Source: Gnetum montanum
Lineage: Eukaryota > Streptophyta > Gnetopsida > Gnetales > Gnetaceae
Assembly: GCA_015680685.1 (NCBI GenBank)
Contig: MNCI01000970.1
Coordinates: forward strand, 206,734 to 270,733
DNA: 64,000 nucleotides
Reading direction: 5' to 3'
The notes beneath the pieces were generated by a model. The model had not been told where the DNA came from and searched no databases. It saw nothing but the letters and a program-made list of their open reading frames with translations. The translations under genes and the position numbers were made by a program. Position 1 is the stretch's first letter, and each line of letters opens with the position of its first letter. Below, in pieces: positions 12,303 to 21,430 of the stretch.

Positions 12303-12801
12303 TCAGATCTCTCGAGAGGGAAATGTAATAACAGCAATGGCACTACCACCTTGTGTGGTCAAAGCACCGTCAAAATGTAAAACGACCTTGAAATCCACAA
12401 GTACTTGGCTTACACTGCTAACGTGCTCATCCGGGAATTCTGGATCTATCATTGCCTGATCGTCTATGGGTGAAGTCGTAAGTACCACCTTGTGTGGTCA
12501 AAGCACCGTCAAAATGTAAAACGACCTCGAAATCCACAAGTACTTGGCTTACACTGCTAACGTGCTCATCCGGGAATTCTGGATCTATCATTGCCTGATC
12601 GTCTATGGGTGAAGTCGTAAGTTGCGTGGCTATTGCTTGACCCTTTGTGAATGACTGTGCTATGTAATGCAAGTCAAACTCCACGGTTAGTGCCTTATAT
12701 CTTACTATTCTACTACTTTCATATATGTTTGTTGTTATAGCCCTAAGTATGTTACTCTTGCAAATTATGTTGACTTGACTATGAAGAGGTAGTGTCTTCA
12801 T
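12303..12801 (-). pseudogene. Second (archaeal-type) RNase H region, with duplication
   Basis: The minus-strand frame contains VLHFDGALTTQGG, the first-Asp block of the extra RNase H that Tat/Ogre polyproteins carry after the normal RNase H. The block occurs twice because 139 bases are duplicated in tandem: 12344-12482 and 12483-12621, which I read as differing at one base. As 139 is not a multiple of three, the duplication breaks the frame, so this polyprotein cannot be translated through. Assignment rests on the HFDGA motif and its position between RT and integrase. Confidence 0.65.
12344..12621. repeat. 139-bp tandem duplication
   Basis: Two head-to-tail copies beginning TACCACCTTGTGTGG at 12344 and 12483, with a single difference (CCTTGAAA versus CCTCGAAA). 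The near-identity implies it arose late, after most decay of the surrounding element. Confidence 0.9.
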
Positions 12802-12843
12802 TTTTTAAGCGCAAAAACTAAAGCAAGACAGTTTTTCTCCACA

Positions 12844-14271
12844 TCATTGTATTTTGCCTCGTGTGCTATTAGTGCATGACTTTAGGTAGTAAACAGGAAC
12901 CTTAGAACCATCGTCTCTCTTTTGACAAAGCAGGGAAGCAATGGACATATCTGAGGTTGCAAGGTAGATGTAGAAAGGCTTATCTCTTTGTGGAGGATAG
13001 ACAGTTGGAAGATGAACCAACTCCTTTTTCAGGTTGTCGAATGCTTCTTGGCATTGATTTGTCCACTCAAAATTGACTCCTTTTTTAAGCAGATGTTGCA
13101 TTGGGTGTAACTTATCAGTCAACCTAGCCATAAATCTACGTATGAATTGTATTCTACCTTGTAATCCATGTAGCTCCTCAAGGTTTGCTCGTGGTGCTAA
13201 GTTAATAATAGTCTTGACCTTATCAAGGTCTACGCATATTTCTGTTTCTGATACTACAAAGCCTAACATGTGACCAATTTTAACACTGAAGACATACTTT
13301 TTGGGATTAACGCAAAGGTCATGCCTATGGCAACATTTAAGGACCAAGTTCAAGTCATTTGCGTGGTCATAAGCATTCTTGGACTTAACCGCTATGTCAT
13401 CGACGTAGTCATTTAGCCATTCTAGAAGATAGTCACTAAACATGTAGGTCATCGCACGTTGGTATGTTGCTCCAACATTTTTTAATCCAAAGGACATCAT
13501 TGTATAACAAAATGTCCCCCAAGGAGTCATGAAAGTAGTAGTAAGTTGGTGTTCTGGGTTAATGCGAATTTGGTTGTACCCAGAGAACCTATCCATAAAG
13601 GACAACAAGGCATGACTGGCCGTAGTATCGACCAATTGGTCAATACTAGGCAATGGGAAATCATCTTTTATGGTTGCCTTGTTTAAGTCTCGGAAGTCTA
13701 TGCAAATGTGTATACCCCCAGTTTTCTTAGGGACAACTACGATGTTTGAAACCCAGTTTGCATAGTCAACTACCCAAATGAAACCGGCTTGGTAAAGTTT
13801 AGTGATTTCATCGCAAACGGCTAACGCAATCTCAGGCTTGATTTTACGAGCCTTTTGTTTAACTGGTTTAATACATGGATCTAAGATAATGTTATGTTGT
13901 ATTATACACGGGTCTAATCCCGGCATATCTTCATAAGACCACGCGAACACCTTGACATTTTCACTAAGAACCCTAGAGATATTTAGTTGGATTTGAGACT
14001 CCAGTAAAGAACTAAGATTTAACGTTTTTACCTCAACTTTACATGTTGTTACAGGGATTTCTAAGAGGGGATCCTCGATCACGTCACCTACTTCTAAGTC
14101 TCGAGCTTGGACTAGATGTTCTGGCCAATCTAGTGACGTTTCTAAGGATGCTATATTGGGGTCAGAAGGAGGAGGTTCGAAGTCCAAAAGCTCTGTGTTT
14201 ATGTGTTTCATGAATCTGCCATAAGGTATAGTCAAGATTAAAGGCGAACGAAGATTCTCATGTGTGCTCAT
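12844..14271 (-). CDS. Ty3/gypsy reverse transcriptase with RNase H start (open frame)
   Basis: A 475-codon open frame, the largest in the window. From the N-terminus: a linker (about residues 1-150), FAWSYEDMPGLDP, the RT fingers (VVVPKKTGGIHICIDFRDLN), FMDRFSGYNQI with the first catalytic Asp, FGLKNVGATYQRAM, then the polymerase box YVDDI at 13391-13410 and the thumb. The last 80 residues are the classical gypsy RNase H start (FYIYLATSDMSIASLL). It converts element RNA to cDNA. Residue order and wording (MPGLDP, NVGATYQRAM) are those of the Tat branch. The Met at 14271 may not be the true start, because a 3' splice site lies just upstream. Confidence 0.9.
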   Translation of the reverse strand: MSTHENLRSPLILTIPYGRFMKHINTELLDFEPPPSDPNIASLETSLDWPEHLVQARDLEVGDVIEDPLLEIPVTTCKVEVKTLNLSSLLESQIQLNISRVLSENVKVFAWSYEDMPGLDPCIIQHNIILDPCIKPVKQKARKIKPEIALAVCDEITKLYQAGFIWVVDYANWVSNIVVVPKKTGGIHICIDFRDLNKATIKDDFPLPSIDQLVDTTASHALLSFMDRFSGYNQIRINPEHQLTTTFMTPWGTFCYTMMSFGLKNVGATYQRAMTYMFSDYLLEWLNDYVDDIAVKSKNAYDHANDLNLVLKCCHRHDLCVNPKKYVFSVKIGHMLGFVVSETEICVDLDKVKTIINLAPRANLEELHGLQGRIQFIRRFMARLTDKLHPMQHLLKKGVNFEWTNQCQEAFDNLKKELVHLPTVYPPQRDKPFYIYLATSDMSIASLLCQKRDDGSKVPVYYLKSCTNSTRGKIQ

Positions 14272-14285
14272 TTTCTCAAGAGATC

Positions 14286-14312
14286 CTGCAAAATAACCAG
14301 AAAAACACCAAA
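14286..14312 (-). promoter_or_regulatory. Candidate 3' splice site before RT
   Basis: On the minus strand a T-rich run (GGTGTTTTTCTGG) is followed by TTATTTTGCAG and then GATCTCTTGAGAAA, 14 bases before the ATG of the RT frame. Ogre elements are known to splice an intron out between protease and RT. This site would be the acceptor. No protease-coding exon is visible upstream on the minus strand, so the partner exon is missing here. Confidence 0.45.
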
Positions 14313-14588
14313 TGGTACTTGTTTAATTAAGCAAAATGAAGCAAAATGCATAAAATGAGGAAAGTAATGCTATAAAAATTAACTATGCAATATCTCAAAA
14401 TTGCCAATTTAAGGTCTTAACAGACCGTGCTATGCGTAAGGTGTAAAGCTAAGCAAAACTTGAAAGGCTTGAAGGGTGGGGCTAAACTAAATGTTCATCG
14501 AGCAAGCAGAAAAATGTAAAAAAAAAATTTCAAAGTATGAAAAGCTGAAAAAGTTAGAAAATTTTTTCTAACTCTGGGTGTTATGCTG

Positions 14589-14699
14589 CACGAGACATAG
14601 AATGTTCTGCGTTACGCGTGGGACACGGGACGTTCCACGTTACGCACGGGACATAGAGTGTCCCGCGTTACACACAGGACATGGGACATCCTAGAAAGG
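14589..14699. repeat. Four 28-bp palindromic units upstream of internal TATA
   Basis: Units at 14589, 14617, 14645 and 14673 follow the pattern CACGGGACATAGAGTGTCCC then GCGTTAC. Each is nearly self-complementary (GGGACAY...RTGTCCC) and contains CpG dinucleotides that are otherwise scarce. The block ends 25 bases before a TATA box, the same layout seen in other LTRs of this window. Confidence 0.8.
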
Positions 14700-14724
14700 T
14701 GACGTGTCATATGACCCTGGAGAG

Positions 14725-14732
14725 TATAAATA
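14725..14732 (+). promoter_or_regulatory. Internal plus-strand TATA box
   Basis: TATAAATA sits in GAGAGTATAAATAGGGG, about 95 bases upstream of an ATG (14827). It is directly preceded by the 28-bp palindromic array. A promoter inside a retroelement and outside the LTRs is unusual. It may be the promoter part of an additional, degraded LTR. Confidence 0.55.
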
Positions 14733-14826
14733 GGGGTTTACCCATGGTAAACCTGTCATTTTCACCGTCAAAGCTAACAGTCCAAAGTGTAGTGCGATCT
14801 AAAGCAGAGCATAGCACCTACAAAGC

Positions 14827-14985
14827 ATGACAACCGACGAGCCAGAGTTTGATAGCGAGACAATGGAGCGTAGAAGTGAGCGTAGACACCTCGGCCTTGC
14901 CAATGTTGACGAAGGCGAGAGCACCCTACGGCGTCTTCCTAGGGCATGCATTGAAGAGCATCAAGAGGCACCGTCTGCCAAGTAG
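14827..14985 (+). CDS. Small charged ORF behind the internal promoter
   Basis: 52 codons starting MTTDEPEFDSETMERRSERR and ending in TAG. It is rich in Glu, Arg and Asp, and I recognise no family. It is the first ATG after the TATA box at 14725. As many stops in this window are TAG in place of CAG, the frame may once have continued. It could be the first exon or ORF of the plus-strand unit whose later parts are at 16.6-17.5 kb. Confidence 0.35.
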   Translation: MTTDEPEFDSETMERRSERRHLGLANVDEGESTLRRLPRACIEEHQEAPSAK

Positions 14986-15357
14986 GCCGTCACACTACCT
15001 TCATGTGTTTTTTTTTTGTTCCCTTTTTGCCTCTTACGTGTTTGTGCCTTGGGGTTTTGGGGGCAACCTGCCCTAAGAAGGGACAGTTGTTACTACCACC
15101 TCTGCTATGGCCAATGCACCATGGCTACCGTGGCTGCCACGGCCACCGCACTGTGGCTGCCGCCCTTGCTGTGGCCATCACGTCGTGGCCACCGCTGCCG
15201 CCATGACGGCTGGGAACGATGCATGCACCATAAATCACCTGTTATTGTTTCGTTTCATCATCACTCATTTTTTTCTGCAGAAATGGTTTGATGACATTCC
15301 ACGCTGCAGTAGTGGACAAGGGTTTTGTTGTGGATTTCTGAGTGTTACGCACCGTGT

Positions 15358-15439
15358 GATGGGGCAAGGTTTTGGCTATGTCCTATGCGGCGGGACATGA
15401 TGGGGCAAGGTTTTGGCTATGTCCTATGCGGCGGGACAT
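15358..15439. repeat. 41-bp exact tandem duplication
   Basis: GATGGGGCAAGGTTTTGGCT and the following 21 bases (to 15398) are repeated without visible change at 15399-15439. The core GTCCTATGCGGCGGGACAT within it is a palindromic word like those upstream. Confidence 0.85.
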
Positions 15440-15671
15440 GACAGGGATTTTATGCGTTCTACTTAACGTAACACATTGGGGAGGGTTTTGGCACTTCACG
15501 TCCCATGTCGCATAACAAAGGTTTCCTGTGCATCCCATGCGATGGGACGAGGCAAGGGTTCCACGGGCATCCTGCGTCAGTTGTCAAGCTCTAGGATGTC
15601 CTCGAGAGCGTAACCAACAAGCTGAAAACATTTTGAAAATTTTTGAGACTGCCATTCTGTCACCTTCTAGT

Positions 15672-15972
15672 GTTATCACGCTCCATGGGAGTGTAACTAG
15701 TACCTAAAAAAAATTTGTGGAACCTTTTCGATGTCTATGCAATTGTTACGCTCACTGGGAATGTGGCCGACACTTAGAAAAATTTCACTTTGCTAGTCGT
15801 TCCAAAAATGTCACACTCCATGGGGGTGTGACAATCACTTAGAAAAAATTTCATTCGGCTAATTGTTCTACAATTGTTATGCTCCATGGGAGCGTGATGA
15901 ACACTTAGAAAAATTTCGCATAGAAAATTGTTACGCTCTATAGGAGTGTAACTAACACTTAGAAAAATTTTC
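15672..15972. repeat. Array of five GTTACGCTCC palindromes
   Basis: Palindromes start at 15672, 15745, 15810, 15876 and 15930 and read like GTTACGCTCYATRGGAGYGTAAC. Three of the five (15672, 15810, 15930) pair almost perfectly. Four are followed by ACTTAGAAAAATTT; the first has CCTAAAAAAAATTT instead. Spacing is 54-73 bases. The same tail word occurs in the LTR palindrome array, suggesting a shared origin of the two arrays. Confidence 0.85.
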
Positions 15973-16589
15973 GATTTTTTTTTTTTTTTTGCATAGTTTG
16001 TCCACTATTTTTGTTATTTTATTCCCATTATTACGTACTAATGTTTTCATTGTGACCATGCAGGGTTATGCTGAAACTGGTCCTCATTGTGGTTGAGCTT
16101 GTAGGGATCTTGTGTTGTATAAGTGCCCCCGTGCCCAATGTCCCTGCACCACATGCACGCATAGGAGACGAAGCAGTCTGGTTCCGAGAGGATGCACAGG
16201 AATTCTTAGAATTCCTGCTTCACCACTTCAACGTGATGATGTAGTCACACTTGTCTGCTGAAGCAGCAGGCGTCTTGGTTGAGACATTATTGCCTGGGGC
16301 AAACTGAGGCATTTTAAAATTTATGACGGATGAACCTATTGAGGGCGAAGGGGCAAGGAGCTTGAGTCAGCGCCCGAATGGCCTAAACCCTTGCCTTGGA
16401 TCTGGGAAATGCCAGAGTTTAGATGCTACCATAAATACAATACTTTGTTCATTGCTCGCCACGTGAGAACAACCTTCCAAAACCCACCTGGAACCGTCTA
16501 CTACGCTAGAGGTTGAGTCCTATTGGGATGATGGAAATTTCGTTTTGTTTGTTTTGTATGACTTGGAGTGCTTATTGTCGTTTTATCTA

Positions 16590-16891
16590 TTGCCAGATTC
16601 TTGATTGATAAAAATGGCCTTCACGATAGATAAGAGGCATTAGCCTTAGTCCAAACAACACTACAAGAGTTCTCATCTGCTGAGAACATGCATGCTGGCG
16701 TCATAGAGCAACTTGGGATAGATATGAGAACTTACCCAACCAAGTACTCCAAATCCTACGTGAAGTGTCGAGATCTAGGGTGGTTAGATGACGAGTGGGC
16801 TTCCCACCAAATACCCACTGTGGAAGAATTGTCAATCCAAGTACCACCATTTCCCACACCATTTGTGCCAGGTAAGTTATCACTTGTTTAG
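16590..16891 (+). CDS. Unrecognised ORF with intron-like end
   Basis: Open from about 16590 with an internal ATG at 16688; the frame contains EQLGIDMRTYPTKYSKSYVK and ends in a proline-rich stretch (IQVPPFPTPFVPG). The last codons run into a good donor-like sequence (CCAG, then GTAAGTTATC), followed by a T-rich stretch up to the next ORF. I do not recognise the protein. It lies on the plus strand between the palindromic array and the integrase tail, where a gag or extra ORF of a Tat element could be. Confidence 0.35.
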
Positions 16892-16978
16892 TTTATTTTT
16901 GTGCATGGCTTTTTTTTTTTGAATTTTTTTTTTAATTTTTATGTTTCCATCACGTTGCTAATTTTATTTTTTATTACA

Positions 16979-17522
16979 ATGGTCACCAAGTCCAAGGAGA
17001 TCACAGTGATCGTCTCAAGACGCACTGAGGCCAATCTTCTTTTTAAATACTACGACGTTGACAACTCAAAGCGTTGGTTATGCTATGAGGCCCTAGCAAC
17101 GATTACCCAAAATGTCCAAGAGGCTAGGCTCATGGACCTCTTTTTAGCAGAAATGATTGCCTTTGTTGACTCTTTTACAGAGAGCGTCGATCGCTTTCGC
17201 ACGCGAGTTCACAATGTGCAGGTGGTCTTTGAGATCACTGATGATTTCTTTTCAGACCTCTTTGGTGTCCTCTCTGAAGGTTTATCAGTGGACAAAAAAA
17301 CTGGACCTAAACCATAGAGGGGACATCGAAGAATGGCTGGGCACTAATAAAGATTGCAAGGGCATTTTCATGAAGAAAGTCAAATTGTTGGTGGCCCAAC
17401 ATATTTATCCTGTCTTCCGGGCTCACGCTTTCCCCAAGCTATTTTCCCAAGGAAAAGTTCTTGGGTTAGAGGAAGCTTGGATCATGAGGGATGTGACGGA
17501 GGAATGGACTCGATACAACTAG
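16979..17522 (+). pseudogene. Unrecognised plus-strand ORF, frameshifted
   Basis: From the ATG at 16979 the frame reads MVTKSKEITVIVSRRTEANL and ends near 17317. A shift by one base at about 17290 joins it to a second frame (17157-17522) that continues with LNHRGDIEEWLGTNKDCKG and ends at TAG in 17522. Together they would make about 180 residues, mostly helical, with no zinc knuckle or protease motif. Gag or the extra ORF1 of Ogre-like elements are possibilities, as is a captured host fragment. None can be shown from the sequence alone. Confidence 0.4.
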
Positions 17523-17633
17523 GCTAGATACCTTGTGGATGGCTTGCAAGCTAAGATGATCAAACTACACAGCAAACTTGAGGCATGTTCTCATGTTCAT
17601 TTTGCATTTTTTATAGCATGCTTGCATAGGTTT

Positions 17634-18185
17634 GCTACCAATAAGGTCATCGTCAACCTTCTAAAGAAGATGTTTAACAATAGCAAGCGATGATGGCACA
17701 AACAATTAGTCTATGCACTTTGGGCCTACCGCACAATATGCAGAACCGCAACAAGTAAAACACTATATAGTCTTGTGTATGGATCTGAAGCAGTGTTGCC
17801 TCTTGAATTGCCTCTTGAATTGCAGGTCCCGTCGCTTCACATGATCCTCTCGAACTTCATGGATGAGGTTCAAAACAACGAGTTAAGAACCGTCAACCTC
17901 GACTTTATAGAGGAAGAGCGCATCCAAATGCTTAATTGTATCGAAGGGTACCAAGAGAAGCAACAGCAAAAGCATCTCCACAATTTGCATCAACGCCCAA
18001 TCAAGAAAGAGGACCTGGTCCTCAAGGTCGTTCACGAGCCCGCAAACAAGTTCTCAGCTAACTGGGAAGGGCCTTTCTTGGTCACTAAGCCATATGAAAA
18101 TGGAGCCTTCACAATCGCTGATTTAGATGGCAACGAGTTTGCCAATCCTATCAACCACTTGTACCTAAAGTTGTATTACACCTAA
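17634..18185 (+). pseudogene. Gypsy integrase tail, right half (inverted copy)
   Basis: The plus-strand counterpart of 11212-10673. It begins abruptly at GCTACCAATAAGG, continues through MYGSEAVLPLELPLELQVPS (17775) and the integrase C-terminal part (WEGPFLVTKPYENGAF), and ends HLYLKLYYT at 18185. The catalytic core is missing because the mirrored homology stops at 17634. The upstream sequence belongs to the unique centre, so this is a breakpoint of the rearrangement. Confidence 0.85.
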
Positions 18186-18224
18186 CATGTAGTATCACAT
18201 TGACAATGAAAGCAAGGTAAGCAG

Positions 18225-18480
18225 ATCATCCATTATGACGTTAAACTAGCACAGAATGTCCTTGGGCTATGACATGAAACTAGCACCCATAGCATGGACC
18301 ACTATGACCTTAAACTGGACATTCACCGTCTGCTACGACGTTAAATGAGCACAGTGGTCTGCTAGGACCTTAAACTAGCACAATGTGGTCTGCCCAAACT
18401 TTAAACTAGGATCACGGTCTGCTGAGACCTTAAACTAGCACAGCCAATGGTCTACCAAGACCTAAAACTGGGTTCGCAAT
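18225..18480. repeat. Tandem repeat array, right half
   Basis: About eight units with the core GACCTTAAACTAGCACA, the reverse complement of the units at 10320-10640. It lies between the integrase end and the right polypurine tract. Unit number and unit sequences differ from the left array, as expected for tandem repeats evolving independently. Confidence 0.8.
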
Positions 18481-18570
18481 TCAGCATCTACGGTTCAACA
18501 TACATGGTCCTGCGAACAAGCAAGTGAGAATACTTCCAATCTTCTGTCGCCTATCCATCACTCTCATGAA

Positions 18571-18583
18571 GGGTGGGGTGGGG
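18571..18583 (+). promoter_or_regulatory. Polypurine tract of right half
   Basis: GGGTGGGGTGGGG ends directly at the right LTR start TGTCGTAG. Together with the mirror tract at 10185-10199 it shows that each half carries its own 3' LTR. Confidence 0.75.
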
Positions 18584-19978
18584 TGTCGTAGTTCCAAAAT
18601 GAAGTTCACATCATCAAGGAAAAACCCTCTGGAACATTTGCAGCATCATCGTCCCTGGCATCTTGCTGATGTTCCAGAGATGCCGTTCGGCATCTTGCTG
18701 ACCTTCCAGAGCTACCGCCGCCACCGCCAATCATCATGGTCGTAGCTCTCGTTGTCAACACCTCCCGCTGGAATCCTAGCAGTACTGTGGCCTAGCCACA
18801 GCGCTGCCATCCTCCAACCCTCACCATTGTCAAAGTATGGAAGAGCATTCAGCAATGTAGCTCTTCACCCTATAGCTGAATTTCCTGGCTCCTACCTTTG
18901 GTGAGAACGCCTGAGCACCTACATCACCATTGCTCCTAGCCTCTTAAGTGCTCACTTCTAGTGTGGCTACTGGATCTTTCCAACCTGCCACCGCCGACAC
19001 CTGACCTGGCCTTCCTGCTTTCGACATTGCACGTACTTGATGCAGCACTTGCAGCCCTTGCAATGTCCCAGGCAAACAGGACTTCGCCCTCATCTCACAT
19101 GGTGGTTGGTTTTCTTATTTTCTCTGTGTTGCGATTGCAGGATGAAGCCTAGGTGGCGTCACTCAAGGGTGCGTTTCACCACAATGGCAAGATACTACAT
19201 TGTTCCGATGTGTCCGCTCGGCTCGCCTAGCTACTTAAGAGTGCACACCCCTCCTATGCTCTCAGCCAACCTAACCTCTACCTCTTGATCTTGCAACTTC
19301 CCATATCCCTTGCAAGCTTCTCCAATGCATATGAAATCCTTTCCTGCAGTTAGCTGCTGAACCCATGACGGACATAACACAACTTGTCCCATGGGAAGCC
19401 TGTGTGGGCTGGTCAAAGCCCCACACGGATGTAACACAACTCATCCTGGGGAGGAAACACCTGTGCTATAGCTGTGATGTGGTTGCCTTTAAGCGGATAT
19501 GGGCGTACAATTCGCCTTGCAATGCAAAAAAGAAAAAAAGCATAAAAATAGAGAAGAAGCAAGGGGAGTGAAAAAATAAAACAAACAAAAAACAAAAAAA
19601 GAGAGAGAAGAGAAGAAGAGAAGAGAAAGAAGAAAAGAAAATGGGATTAACTAAATGCCCAAGTCAAATGGCACAGTTGTCGTCTTGCAACTGGTCCGAC
19701 CTTGGATCGACCGTCTCATAAGCACTCCGACAAGAGGTCAATCCAAAGGGTAGGACACCTTCGCATGCTGACTCCCTCACAAGCACTCTGACGAGAGATC
19801 ATACTATGGCAACAAGCTATCATGGCATTGCATCCCACAGTTATCCTTTCCATCCATTATCCCCTAACCCATCTCCTTGAACCCATCCCCTACCATACAT
19901 CACTTCCCTGGCACTCTCAAGCATAGCAAAGCGTCATTCAAGCGGGCACCAATGAACAATGCTAGTGTCATGTGCATC

Positions 19979-20057
19979 GTGGTGTTTCGTATTCTTTGTC
20001 GACGTCTCTTGGGTCAATCCTCCAGACATCGACAAAGAGGGGCCAATGAAAAATCAC
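19979..20057. repeat. Hairpin, right LTR copy
   Basis: Arms 19993-20007 and 20024-20038 pair with one mismatch around a 16-base loop. The outer arms (GTGGTGTTTC and GAAAAATCAC) are degraded relative to the left copy. Confidence 0.7.
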
Positions 20058-20109
20058 TAATTTCAGGCTCCTACGACTCAATAGCAAATTTGTCTAAATG
20101 TCAAAATCT

Positions 20110-20970
20110 GGGCAAGATTTTTCTAAGTCTGGTGTCACGTTGCACAGTGTAGACAACGTAGCACACTGGAAGTCCTAATGTCTGCAAAAAATTTTCTAAG
20201 TTTGCCTACTACACTCCCTAGCACAGCCAACATAGCACATGTTTCCAAGGCCAGTTTGTACAAATGACAAGCCAGAAGCCGTCAAAGGGCATTGAGGATG
20301 GACTAAACAATTTAGCAAATTTTCTATCTCCCAGGCCATCAAGCTTGCTACGCTCTTTAGCTTGCCCAGCTTGACACATGTCCTGGTCGCCAGTCCACCC
20401 AAGTGCCAGGCTAGGAGTTGTCAAAGATGCTCAGGATGAAGAAAACAATTTGGCAAATTTTCTATCTTTTGGGCCTGTTACACTTTGCTATGCTACACAG
20501 CATAGACAGCATAGCACAAGTTCCAGGGCTCAAATTTTTCTAAGTGTTGGACCAAAAGTCTGTCAAATTTGGCAATTTTCTGACTACCGACGTTGCCTAT
20601 CTTGCTTCACCCTCAAAGCATGGTCAAGATGCCATGAAGAAACATTGTGAATTTTGGCAAAATTCATCAAAAAATTGCTGCTATGCTCTACTACGCTCCA
20701 TAGCATAGCCAGCATGATAGGTTTTCAAGGCCAATATTTTTCCAAGTGTGAAACGAGAAGGTATCAAGCTATTCTGAAATGGAAGATGCATTTTCTGGTT
20801 GCTGAAGTCACTTGTTTTGCTACATCCCAAAGTGGCATTTCCAATTTTGGCAAAATTCATCAAAATAGGAGTGCTACACTGCACAGCGTAGACAACATAA
20901 CAGGCCAAAAACTGCAAAAATTTTATTCACGCTACACTCCATTACGTTGTGCAACATAGACAGTGTAACA
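20110..20970. repeat. Palindrome array in right LTR
   Basis: The inverted counterpart of 7840-8700. Cores such as CACGTTGCACAGTGTAGACA and TACGTTGTGCAACATAGACA recur at similar spacing, with TTTTTCTAAGT spacers. Confidence 0.7.
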
Positions 20971-21422
20971 CTTGGAAAATGTCATTGAATGCCTCCAGAA
21001 GCTCCCAAAACTCGGCATCGACCTCCTTTTTAGCTCCGACATCCTTCCAACGGTCAAGATCAACAGTTTACTTTCCTTTTGCACCTCTTATTGATCCCCA
21101 AAATTGTCCCTACGCTTGACCCCACTCAAAAGAGGGGGAAGACATAGTCTTGGAGCGTAGGCTCCAAATTGCATTTTGTTTTGGCATTGTTTGTAGGTAC
21201 ATGGTAGTTCTTCAGACCTTGGCACATGCAGTTCAGGCAATATGGTCATAGTTTGGCAGATTTTCAGTTCCCGTTCCTGTCCTGTAGAGCATAGCACCAT
21301 TGAGCTTGACACTTAGAACTTGACACTTTGAGCATAGCATGCCAACGTGACTTGTTCACACCTGTGCTACGTGGACCTAGGCCATGTGGCATCCAATCCA
21401 CATCTCACAATAACCCTAGCCC

Positions 21423-21430
21423 TATAAATA
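21423..21430 (+). promoter_or_regulatory. LTR TATA box (right LTR)
   Basis: TATAAATA in CCCTATAAATACCCC, the mirror of 7396-7403. Transcripts would run rightward out of the element into the LINE remnant. Confidence 0.7.

Noticed and set aside
15100-15215. GC-rich coding region (frames of 67-97 codons at 15.0-15.4 kb)
   Set aside because: The frames overlap in all three phases over a CCGCCACGGC-like low-complexity stretch, and no protein motif is visible in any of them.
15672-15972. A CRISPR-like array (repeats with regular spacing)
   Set aside because: The spacers are themselves repetitive (ACTTAGAAAAATTT), the repeats vary, no cas genes exist, and the context is a plant retroelement.
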